Part shown: in pieces, positions 1-5,861 of the stretch
How positions within the stretch are numbered: position 1 is the first letter of the stretch
Layout: every line of letters starts with the position of its first letter
Assembly: GCA_001399705.1 (NCBI GenBank)
Contig: LJCR01000169.1
Location: 1 to 5,861, forward strand
Length of the DNA: 5,861 bases
Direction of reading: 5' to 3'
Origin: Kouleothrix aurantiaca
GTDB lineage: Bacteria; Chloroflexota; Chloroflexia; Chloroflexales; Roseiflexaceae
Notes under the pieces: generated by a model
Seen by the model: the letters and a program-made list of their open reading frames with translations, nothing else
The model's database searches: none
Told to the model about the DNA's origin: nothing
Position numbers and translations under genes: made by a program

Positions 1-1
1 C

Positions 2-1111
2 CTGCCGCTGCCCGCGCTGGCAGGTGGGCAAGCCCGGCCCGCCAGCGGCGCCGACACCCTGCTGCTGATCTCGTCGCAGCCGCAGCCGCCGCCGGCGATT
101 GCTGCGCTCGGCCAGCGCAAAGGGCTGATCATTCGGCGGCTCGGCTCGGGCGCGGAGCTTGACGAGGTGCTGGCTGGCAGCCAACCGGCGCTGCTGGCCT
201 GGGATCTCGCGCATGCGCAGCCAGCTGAGTGGGCGCTGATTCAGCAGCTGCGGGCCGACCCGCGCCTGTGCCAGCTGCCATTTGTGCTGTATGGCCACGA
301 AGGTGATACGCAGCCGCTTGGACTGACGGGTATGCTCAACAAGCCGCTGCAGGCTGGCACGCTGGCCGAAACGATTGCGGCGCTGCGCCCGGCTGGCGTG
401 GCTGGCCCGGTGCTGATCGTGGACGACGACGCCCAGACGCGCGAGCTGTATCGCGCGCAGGTGGCGCAGGCGCTGCCCGGCTACGCAATCGCCACCGCGG
501 GCGATGGCACGGCCGCGCTGGAGCTGCTGGCCGGCGAAACACCAAGCCTGGTGCTGCTCGACCTGGCCATGCCGGGCGTGGATGGCTTTGCGGTGCTGCG
601 CCACCTGCCCGCCGACGAGCGCACGCGCCATGTGCCGGTGCTGGTGCTCAGCGGGCGCGCGCTGTCGCTGGAGGATGTGCAGCAGCTCGACTTTGCGCGG
701 GTGACGTTTCACAGCAAAGATATTCTTTCGGGCGGCGAAACGGCGGCGGCGCTCCACGCTGCGCTGAGCGGCGCGACCGCGCTGGCACGCCCAACCAGCC
801 AGCTTGTGAAGCGCACGATTGCCTACATCCAGCAGCACCACATGCACAGCGTGTCGCGCCAGGAGATCGCCAGCGCGCTGGGCGTCAGCAAAAACTACCT
901 GACGCAGATTTTCCACCAGGAGCTGGGTATTTCGCCGTGGGAATACCTGAATCGCTACCGCATCCAGCAGGCCAAAACGCTGCTGCGCGGCACCGACGCC
1001 AGCATCACCGCCATTGCCAGCGAAGTCGGCTTCGAGGATGCGAGCTACTTCGGGCGCGTGTTTCGCAAGCAGGTCGGCTGCTCGCCACAAAGCTACCGCG
1101 AACAAAGCTGA
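2..1111 (+). CDS. AraC-family response regulator with two receiver domains (5' partial)
   Basis: The frame is open from the first bases of the window, so the true start lies upstream; an internal GTG at 167 would cut the first domain. In window codon numbers, about 18-128 form a degenerate receiver. The usual N-terminal acidic pair is replaced by ISSQPQ, although an aspartate (68, in LAWDLA) and a lysine (114, NKPL) remain. About 135-256 form a canonical receiver with DDD (141-143), phospho-acceptor D187 in LLDLAMPG, S217 and K239. About 266-369 form an AraC/XylS double helix-turn-helix (SVSRQEIASALGVSKNYLTQ, then EVGFEDASYFGRVFRKQVG). By family knowledge, phosphorylation of the second receiver would control DNA binding by the C-terminal domain. 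Chloroflexota regulators of this kind can carry sensor domains further upstream, but none is visible here. The target is unknown; the ABC operon 2 kb downstream is a plausible guess. The stop is TGA 1109-1111, with no clear terminator after it. Confidence 0.9.
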   Translation: MPLPALAGGQARPASGADTLLLISSQPQPPPAIAALGQRKGLIIRRLGSGAELDEVLAGSQPALLAWDLAHAQPAEWALIQQLRADPRLCQLPFVLYGHEGDTQPLGLTGMLNKPLQAGTLAETIAALRPAGVAGPVLIVDDDAQTRELYRAQVAQALPGYAIATAGDGTAALELLAGETPSLVLLDLAMPGVDGFAVLRHLPADERTRHVPVLVLSGRALSLEDVQQLDFARVTFHSKDILSGGETAAALHAALSGATALARPTSQLVKRTIAYIQQHHMHSVSRQEIASALGVSKNYLTQIFHQELGISPWEYLNRYRIQQAKTLLRGTDASITAIASEVGFEDASYFGRVFRKQVGCSPQSYREQS

Positions 1112-1134
1112 GCGGGCGGCGGCGGGAAAATCAC

Positions 1135-1227
1135 CACGGAAACACAGAGGCACGGAGGATTTAGGGTTTACGATTTACGGTTAGTGACTAAATTATTCAC
1201 CGCAAAGCGCGCAAAGAGCGCAAAGGT
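1135..1227. repeat. Three consecutive patches of short-period tandem motifs (8, 7 and 9 bp)
   Basis: Bases 1135-1158 are three 8-bp units (CACGGAAA, CACAGAGG, CACGGAGG). Bases 1160-1187 are four 7-bp units (TTTAGGG, TTTACGA, TTTACGG, TTAGTGA). Bases 1201-1227 are three 9-bp units beginning CGCAAAG. The units are read directly from the sequence. Motifs of this style are scattered between genes in many environmental bacterial genomes, and their function is unknown. No reading frame of credible composition crosses them. Confidence 0.75.
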
Positions 1228-1234
1228 GTTTGAC

Positions 1235-1280
1235 GTTGAAAGTTTGAAGGTTGCAGGTTCGGTGCAACTCAACATTCAAC
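1235..1280. repeat. Imperfect inverted repeat (hairpin) in intergenic DNA
   Basis: A perfect 6-bp stem, GTTGCA (1250-1255) and TGCAAC (1263-1268), encloses a 7-nt loop. TTGA (1244-1247) with TCAA (1269-1272), and GTTGAA (1235-1240) with TTCAAC (1275-1280), extend it as interrupted outer stems. There is no following T-run, so a Rho-independent terminator is not supported. It is most likely another dispersed palindromic repeat. Bases 1281-1311 hold nothing I recognise. Confidence 0.5.
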
Positions 1281-1311
1281 ACCACCGGCTGCCCTATTCC
1301 CCTAATATCGT

Positions 1312-1376
1312 CGTTCGCGCCCTTCGATACGCCGCTCTGCGGCTACTCAGGACGCTATAAGCATCTCCTGCACTCA
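1312..1376 (+). repeat. Copy of the 84-bp intergenic repeat unit (65 bp, truncated)
   Basis: This stretch matches the core of the 84-bp unit found at 1520 and 1604, from CGTTCGCGCCC to CTGCACTCA. It contains the small inverted repeat GCCGC-TCT-GCGGC. It lacks the unit's CTTGTCACCA start and stops at TCA, where the MITE-like element begins. It reads as the left part of a repeat copy interrupted by that element. Confidence 0.8.
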
Positions 1377-1515
1377 TACCAAGTTCGGGTAAAGATTTGC
1401 ATTTTGTCATTCTGAACGGAGCGTCAGCGGAGTGAAGAATCTCCTATTCACAGTAACGAGAGATGCTTCGCTACGCTCAGCATGAAAATTCAGAAGTAAT
1501 CATCCGTATTTGGTA
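1377..1515. mobile_element. 139-bp palindromic MITE-like element flanked by TCA duplication
   Basis: The ends are inverted: TACCAA (1377-1382) and TTGGTA (1510-1515), with a further shared CGG three bases in. The interior is a long imperfect palindrome. TCATTCTGA (1407-1415) pairs with TCAGCATGA (1477-1485) with one mismatch, and GAAGAATCTC (1434-1443) pairs with GAGATGCTTC (1460-1469) with one mismatch, leaving a loop near 1444-1459. TCA lies directly outside both ends (1374-1376 and 1516-1518), as a 3-bp target duplication would. Repeat-unit sequence lies on both sides. It encodes no protein, so any movement would need a transposase supplied in trans. The TCATTCTGA core resembles widely dispersed bacterial intergenic palindromes. 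The mobile interpretation is inference. Confidence 0.6.
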
Positions 1516-1519
1516 TCAC

Positions 1520-1789
1520 CTTGTCACCACGTTCGCGCCCTTCGATACGCCGCTCTGCGGCTACTTAGGACGCTATAAGCATTCCCTGCACTCACCCCAT
1601 CACCTTGTCACCACGTTCGCGCCCTTCGATACGCCGCTCTGCGGCTACTCAGGACGCTATAAGCATCTCCTGCACTCACCCCATCATCTTGTCACCACGT
1701 TCGCGCCCTTCGTCATCTTGTCACCACGTTCGCGCCCTTCGTCATCTTGTCACCCTTTCACCCCATCATCTTGTCACCCCTTGGTATCT
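1520..1789 (+). repeat. Tandem array: two 84-bp units, two 29-bp and one 24-bp deletion derivatives
   Basis: CTTGTCACC recurs at 1520, 1604, 1688, 1717, 1746 and 1770, giving spacings of 84, 84, 29, 29 and 24 bp. The first two units are nearly identical, differing at a C/T in CTACT(C/T)AGG and around GCAT(CT/TC)CC. The 29-bp units keep the first 25 bp of the long unit and join it directly to TCAT, so they are internal deletions. The 24-bp unit is shorter still, and the last copy stops after CTTGTCACCCC at the insertion sequence. The 84-bp period is a multiple of three, so frames stay open through it, but no start signal or plausible protein is seen. Replication slippage is the likely origin. 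Confidence 0.88.
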
Positions 1790-1807
1790 TAAGCGTAACG
1801 AGAACGG

Positions 1808-2020
1808 ATGGTGTATCCTAGCACCAAACTTGTTGGACGCGGGTCGGGCGTCGCGAAGCCGTTCCCCCCTTTCGGCTGTGAGCCTGTGGGTGAGATTTCG
1901 CTCCGACGCCCGCTGTGCCCTTCACGAGGCCGAACGGTATCGAGTGGCCACCTCCTCAGCGAGCAGAGCCCGCATGCACCAGGTCGGCCGGTTTGGGTAT
2001 TCCCCGCTGTCTGCTCTTTC
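1808..2020 (+). ncRNA. Candidate IS110 bridge RNA in the left end
   Basis: By family knowledge, IS110-group elements transcribe a bridge RNA from the leader upstream of the transposase. It has a 5' stem-loop and two internal loops whose guides pair with target and donor DNA. Visible here: a 5' hairpin TGGTG (1809-1813) with CACCA (1822-1826); a perfect 9-bp stem CGGGCGTCG (1845-1853) with CGACGCCCG (1904-1912), extended by CGAA (1854-1857) with TTCG (1897-1900); an inner GCCG (1858-1861) with CGGC (1873-1876); and GGCCG (1928-1932) with CGGCC (1985-1989) closing a second domain. In the first loop, 1888-1896 (GGGTGAGAT) is complementary to the insertion junction at 3038-3046. In the second, 1934-1941 (ACGGTATC) equals the right terminus at 3033-3040. 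These would be right-target and left-donor guides. The left-target guide was not found, and a right-donor guide at 1991-1997 needs three wobble pairs. The RNA ends are guesses. Confidence 0.62.
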
Positions 2021-2026
2021 AAGGAG
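2021..2026 (+). promoter_or_regulatory. Shine-Dalgarno that fixes the transposase start
   Basis: AAGGAG lies 5 nt before the ATG at 2032. The same frame is open upstream to 1915, but that stretch overlaps the structured leader, lacks such a site, and adds residues absent from the family N-terminus. This site therefore decides the start. Confidence 0.85.
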
Positions 2027-2031
2027 TGTCT

Positions 2032-3024
2032 ATGCCTGCTTTTCTCGGTATTGATGTTGCCAAAGACACCCTCGCCGTCGTCTTGCTTGGACCGAAAACC
2101 CCTCGCAAGACCAGCATTCCCAACACCCCGTCTGGTTTTACCCGCCTGCTGCACTGGCTCGCTACCCAGCACGTCGATGAGATTGTGGTGTGTCTGGAAG
2201 CGACCGGCACCTACAGTGATGATGTCGCTCTGGCGCTCCACGATGCTGGCTTTCGCGTCTTTGTCGTCAACCCGGCTCGCATCGCTGCCTATGCCAAAAG
2301 CCAGCTCGCCCGCAACAAGACCGACTCTGCCGATGCCGCCCTGATCGCCCGTTTTGCCCAGGCCGAAGCTGCGACACTCACGCCCTGGACCCCGCCTGAC
2401 CCGGCCGTCCGTGAGTTGCGCGCGCTGGTTCGCCATCTCGACGTCCTGCAGCAGGCTCGTCAGGCTGAGCGCAACCGCCAAGGTGCGCCCGGTCACCCGC
2501 ACGTGGTCGCCGAGGCACTGGCCGCACATATCCGCTTTCTGGACCAGCAAATTGCCGATATCGAGCGCCAAATCAGCGACCATATCGACACGCATCCGGA
2601 ACTCAGCAAGCAACACGAGCTGTTGCAAAGCATTGGTGGGATTGGCAGCCTGACTGCGACACGCATTCTGGCGGAAGCGGGCGACTTGACGCGCTTTGCC
2701 AATGCACGAGCCGTGGCAGCCTACGCCGGTTTGACGCCGCGCCAGTACAGTTCGGGTACAAGCGTGCACCGACGGACACGCTTGTCGAAAATCGGGAACG
2801 CAGCATTGCGGCGGGCATTGTTCTTTCCAGCGATTGTCGCCAAACAGCATAATGTCGTCCTGCAGGTATTCTGTGCGCGGCTGGCAGCGCGAGGTTTGGC
2901 GCCAAAAGCGATTGTCGGCGCAGCGATGCGCAAATTGCTCCAGCTGGCTTACGGCGTACTTGCAAGCGGTCGTCCGTTTGACGCCGAGCTTGCTTTAGCC
3001 CACATGACCCAGAAAGGAGCTTGA
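2032..3024 (+). CDS. IS110-family transposase (DEDD recombinase, 330 aa)
   Basis: This is the recombinase of the insertion sequence. The N-terminal RuvC-like domain (about 1-150) begins GIDVAKD with D8, then CLEATGTY with E56 and NKTDSADAALIARFA with D98 and D101, giving the complete DEDD set. A charged helical region (about 130-190) follows. The C-terminal Transposase_20 region (about 195-320) has a helix-hairpin-helix-like LLQSIGGIGSLTATRIL and the YSSGTS...RLSKIGNAALRRALF block. S241 in this block fits the family's catalytic serine, which makes the covalent DNA link. Family knowledge says the enzyme acts as a multimer with a bridge RNA to excise a circle and insert it at a guided site. The length is normal, with no frameshift or internal stop. 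The start at 2032 is set by AAGGAG and the family N-terminus. The stop codon overlaps a TTGACA box. Confidence 0.95.
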   Translation: MPAFLGIDVAKDTLAVVLLGPKTPRKTSIPNTPSGFTRLLHWLATQHVDEIVVCLEATGTYSDDVALALHDAGFRVFVVNPARIAAYAKSQLARNKTDSADAALIARFAQAEAATLTPWTPPDPAVRELRALVRHLDVLQQARQAERNRQGAPGHPHVVAEALAAHIRFLDQQIADIERQISDHIDTHPELSKQHELLQSIGGIGSLTATRILAEAGDLTRFANARAVAAYAGLTPRQYSSGTSVHRRTRLSKIGNAALRRALFFPAIVAKQHNVVLQVFCARLAARGLAPKAIVGAAMRKLLQLAYGVLASGRPFDAELALAHMTQKGA

Positions 3025-3026
3025 CA
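3021..3026 (+). promoter_or_regulatory. TTGACA -35 box at the right end; candidate circle-junction promoter
   Basis: A perfect TTGACA overlaps the transposase stop codon (TGA 3022-3024) and points out of the element. Joining the right end to the left end in a circle would place TAAGCGTAACG 15 nt after the box, upstream of the candidate bridge RNA and transposase. IS110-family circles are known to form a promoter this way. The -10 match is weak in every spacing from 15 to 20 nt, so only the -35 half is firm. Confidence 0.45.
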
Positions 3027-3040
3027 ATCAAGACGGTATC

Positions 3041-3073
3041 TCACCCCATCATCTTGTCACCGCGTTCGCGCCC
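3041..3073 (+). repeat. Repeat copy on the right flank of the insertion sequence
   Basis: TCACCCCATCATCTTGTCACC followed by GCGTTCGCGCCC matches the end of one 84-bp unit and the start of the next, with one substitution (G3062 for A). It shows that the insertion sequence lies inside the array. From 3074 to 3175 I see no repeat, no clear promoter and no terminator. This short stretch leads to the receiver gene and may hold its promoter. Confidence 0.8.
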
Positions 3074-3175
3074 GCATCGTGCTTTTGTCCGAATGCTCCA
3101 TGCTCTTGTGCGAGACAGCGCGCCGCCGATGCGCTATTCTCCGTGCATACCCAACCCTGCCCAGATGGATATGCA

Positions 3176-3542
3176 ATGATGCACAGCTCTCAACCAGCTG
3201 TCCTGATCGTCGAGCCCGATGCGGCGACCCGCGAGCTGTACGCGCGCGCGCTGCGCCGCGAGTACCGCGTGGTGGAATGCGCCGAAGCGTCGGCCGCACT
3301 TGCGCTGGTTCAGGGCGAAACGTTTGGCGCGATTGTGCTTGAGCCCTCGTATGGCGACGAGCGCGGCTGGCAAGCGCTGGCCGCCCTGCGCGAGCATACA
3401 GGCCGCGCGGTGCCGCTGGTGCTGTGCAGCGTGCTGGATGAGCGGCGGCGCGGCATGGCGCTGGGCGCGGCGGCCTACCTCGTCAAGCCGGTGCTGCCGG
3501 CCCGCCTGCTGGAAACGCTGCGCGCGGTGATGGAGCAAAATC

Positions 3543-3559
<17 letters not shown>
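3176..3559 (+). CDS. Stand-alone atypical receiver (CheY-like) protein lacking the phospho-acceptor Asp (127 aa)
   Basis: This is a single response-regulator fold with no output domain. The first strand is VLIVEPDAATRELY, with acidic E13 and D15. The position normally held by the phosphorylated Asp reads VLEPSYG, with E56. S85 (LVLCSV) and K104 (YLVKP) match the conserved Ser/Thr and Lys. The protein therefore probably does not take the usual phosphoryl group; Glu may mimic an active state, or the domain may serve only for binding. The start is one of two adjacent ATGs (3176 or 3179), after a weak GATGGA; an upstream in-frame GTG at 3143 would add 11 residues that do not look like family sequence. 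It overlaps the next gene by 17 bp, so the two are likely co-translated. TRELY also occurs in the second receiver of the regulator at 2-1111, suggesting relatedness. The partner is unknown. Confidence 0.82.
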
Positions 3560-4643
<1,084 letters not shown>

Positions 4644-4682
4644 CAATACTATCGCGCGGCCGTGAGCACGCGCCTACGCGCT

Positions 4683-4689
4683 AAGAGGA
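4683..4689 (+). promoter_or_regulatory. Shine-Dalgarno that fixes the second ATPase start
   Basis: AAGAGGA lies 6 nt before the ATG at 4696. A TTG at 4690 in the same frame is too close to the site to be used, so the ATG is preferred. Confidence 0.7.
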
Positions 4690-4695
4690 TTGGCT

Positions 4696-5688
4696 ATGAC
4701 GACACAAGCAAACGGGACGGCACCGGACCTGATTCAGGTGAATGACCTGCAGATGCACTTCCCGGTGACCAAGGGCATTGTTTTTCAGCGCCAGGTAGGG
4801 GCAGTGAAGGCCGTTGATGGCGTGAGCTTTTCGATCAAGAAGGGCGAAACGCTGGGCCTGGTGGGCGAATCGGGCTGCGGCAAGTCGACGACGGGCCGCG
4901 CGATTCTGCAGCTCTACCGCCCAACCGCCGGCTCGGTGCTGTTTCAGGGGCAGGATCTGGTCAAGCTCAAGGGTGAGGATCTGCGCCGCATGCGCCGCAA
5001 GGTGCAGATGATCTTTCAGGACCCGTATGCCTCGCTCAACCCGCGTATGACCGTGGGCGATATTATTGGCGAACCGATCAAGGTGCATAACCTGCGCCAG
5101 GGCAAGGCCGTGCGCGAGCGCGTGCAAGAGCTGCTGCAGCTCGTCGGCCTCAACCCGTACTTCATCAACCGCTACCCGCACGAGTTCTCGGGTGGCCAGC
5201 GCCAGCGCATTGGTATCGCCCGCGCCCTGGCCGTCGAGCCCGAGTTCGTGGTCTGCGACGAGCCGGTGTCGGCGCTGGACGTGTCGATCCAGGCGCAGGT
5301 GATCAACCTGCTGGAAGACCTGCAGGATCGCCTCGGCCTGACCTACCTGTTTATTGCGCACGGTCTCTCGGTTGTGAAGCATATCAGCGACCGCGTGGCG
5401 GTGATGTACCTGGGCAAGATCGTCGAGCAAGCGCCGGTGCGCGAGATTTTTCATTCGCCGCTGCATCCCTACACGGTCGGGCTGCTGAACTCGGTGCCGG
5501 TGCTGGGCAAGAAAGCCGGCAAGATGCTGGTGCCGATCAAGGGCATGGTGCCCAGCCCAACCGCCAACATTCGCGGCTGCGCCTTTGCCGCGCGCTGCCC
5601 GCACGTCATGCCCGTCTGCCGCGAGCAGGCGCCGCCGCTGCGCGAGGTGCAGCCCGGCCACACGGCCGCATGCTGGCTCCACGAGTAG
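4696..5688 (+). CDS. oppF: Peptide/nickel-type ABC transporter ATPase, OppF/DppF-like (330 aa)
   Basis: The second ATPase of the same importer, expected to form a heterodimer with the preceding gene product on the membrane permeases. Motifs: Walker A GESGCGKS (57-64), Q-loop Q108 in [12 protein letters not shown], signature FSGGQ (164-168), Walker B FVVCDEP with E189, and switch His H222. The residue after the His is Gly (AHGLSVV) where this family usually has Asp; the His itself is kept, so activity is probably intact. The C-terminal extension begins [12 protein letters not shown] (about 257) and has four cysteines (295, 301, 308, 326) like its partner. Length is typical. It shares the strand and operon with the upstream ATPase, and 73 nt separate it from the next gene. 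Substrate is not determinable here. Confidence 0.95.
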   Translation: MTTQANGTAPDLIQVNDLQMHFPVTKGIVFQRQVGAVKAVDGVSFSIKKGETLGLVGESGCGKSTTGRAILQLYRPTAGSVLFQGQDLVKLKGEDLRRMRRKVQMIFQDPYASLNPRMTVGDIIGEPIKVHNLRQGKAVRERVQELLQLVGLNPYFINRYPHEFSGGQRQRIGIARALAVEPEFVVCDEPVSALDVSIQAQVINLLEDLQDRLGLTYLFIAHGLSVVKHISDRVAVMYLGKIVEQAPVREIFHSPLHPYTVGLLNSVPVLGKKAGKMLVPIKGMVPSPTANIRGCAFAARCPHVMPVCREQAPPLREVQPGHTAACWLHE

Positions 5689-5750
5689 CGCCCGCTCGCC
5701 CACAACCACTGTCGGTTCCCGGCGTTCCGCCGAAGCAGCCACATATGCTC

Positions 5751-5757
5751 AAGGAGG
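5751..5757 (+). promoter_or_regulatory. Strong Shine-Dalgarno for the Tat-signal gene
   Basis: AAGGAGG lies 4 nt before the ATG at 5762. Another ATG at 5758 directly abuts the site and opens a different frame with no recognisable signal, so it is rejected. This is the strongest ribosome site in the operon, in line with a binding protein made in excess over its transporter. Confidence 0.8.
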
Positions 5758-5761
5758 ATGC

Positions 5762-5861
5762 ATGTCTACCGAAGATGCCAAGCGCCTGAGTCGTCGGTCG
5801 TTTCTCAAGCTCGCCAGCCTGAGCGCTGTCTCGGGCGTGCTGGCGGCCTATATCGTCATGT
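5762..5861 (+). CDS. Tat-signal protein, probable ABC substrate-binding protein (3' partial)
   Basis: Only the first 33 residues are inside the window. They form a twin-arginine signal: a polar N-terminus (MSTEDAKRL), the motif SRRSFLK (residues 10-16), then a hydrophobic stretch LASLSAVSGVLAAYIV. This predicts export of a folded protein by the Tat system. Position directly after the two ATPase genes, together with a strong ribosome site, suggests the extracellular solute-binding protein (family 5 type) of this importer, which would pass substrate to permeases not in the window. The mature domain is not visible, so the function is inferred from context only; another exported protein is possible. 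Confidence 0.75.
   Translation, partial: MSTEDAKRLSRRSFLKLASLSAVSGVLAAYIVM

Larger units (their letters stand above)
1790..3041 (+). mobile_element. IS110-family insertion sequence, complete, about 1,252 bp
   Basis: The element has one transposase gene, a 242-nt noncoding left end and a right end of only 17 nt after the stop codon. That asymmetry fits the IS110 group rather than the IS1111 group, which has the longer noncoding segment on the right. No terminal inverted repeats are seen, as is normal for the family. The boundaries are inferred from GGTATCT, present at both junctions (1783-1789 and 3035-3041); the crossover lies somewhere within these 7 bp, so the ends are uncertain by a few bases. 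Outside both ends lies the same repeat family (CACCCCATCATCTTGTCACC), so the element sits inside the repeat array. Removing it restores a continuous TTGGTATCTCACCCC. The open transposase with all key residues suggests a potentially active copy. Confidence 0.85.

Noticed and set aside
1520..1789. CRISPR array
   Set aside because: Units are contiguous tandem copies with no unique spacers, and no cas genes are present.
1463..1792. 109-codon frame through the repeat array
   Set aside because: It stays open because the 84-bp period is divisible by three. The peptide is just the translated repeat, with no ribosome site.
1915..2031. N-terminal extension of the transposase
   Set aside because: It overlaps the candidate bridge RNA, lacks a ribosome site, and does not resemble the family N-terminus. 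The ATG at 2032 has AAGGAG at good spacing.
1789..2850. 353-codon open frame on the minus strand across the IS element
   Set aside because: It covers the transposase and structured leader in antisense and has no domain. The forward transposase accounts for the region.
3106..3140. Promoter for the receiver operon (TTGTGC ... TATTCT)
   Set aside because: Spacing is 23 nt and both boxes are poor, so it is not supportable from sequence alone.
4654..4673. GCGCG/CGCGC inverted repeat between the two ATPase genes as a terminator
   Set aside because: Only 5 bp with a 10-nt loop and no T-run. The flanking genes are expected to be co-transcribed.
4681..5742. 353-codon open frame on the minus strand
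   Set aside because: Same reason: a shadow of the second ATPase, with His/Arg/Leu-rich low-quality composition.

Overview
The window is GC-rich bacterial DNA with strong third-position G/C bias. Multi-receiver AraC regulators, dispersed palindromic intergenic repeats and a Tat-exported ABC binding protein together suggest a Chloroflexota bacterium (Chloroflexales-like). This assignment is an inference from style, not from a marker gene.

Layout. Bases 2-1111 carry the 3' part of a regulator: a degenerate receiver, a canonical receiver, then an AraC-type DNA-binding domain. Bases 1112-3175 form about 2 kb of repeat-rich, largely non-host-coding DNA. It contains three patches of short-period tandem motifs (8, 7 and 9 bp), an imperfect hairpin, an array of an 84-bp repeat with 29-bp and 24-bp deletion derivatives, a 139-bp palindromic MITE-like element with a 3-bp target duplication, and a complete IS110-family insertion sequence (about 1790-3041). 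Bases 3176-5861 hold a forward operon: a stand-alone receiver-like protein without its phospho-acceptor aspartate, two peptide/nickel-type ABC ATPases (OppD/DppD-like and OppF/DppF-like), and the start of a Tat-signal protein that is probably the substrate-binding protein. The permease genes are not in the window and would be expected downstream.

How the parts fit. The receiver-like gene overlaps the first ATPase gene by 17 bp, which suggests translational coupling. Its N-terminal motif resembles the second receiver of the upstream AraC regulator, so the regulator, receiver and transporter may have been one signalling/transport locus later separated by repeats and an insertion sequence.

Most interesting region. 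The IS110 element has a 242-nt structured noncoding left end and only a 17-nt right end, as expected for IS110-group elements that encode a bridge RNA. Within the left end, 9 nt (1888-1896) are perfectly complementary to the right insertion junction (3038-3046). Another 8 nt (1934-1941) are identical to the right terminus of the element (3033-3040). A perfect TTGACA overlaps the transposase stop codon 15 nt from the right end, placed to form a promoter only when the ends are joined in a circle. The insertion site lies inside the local repeat family.
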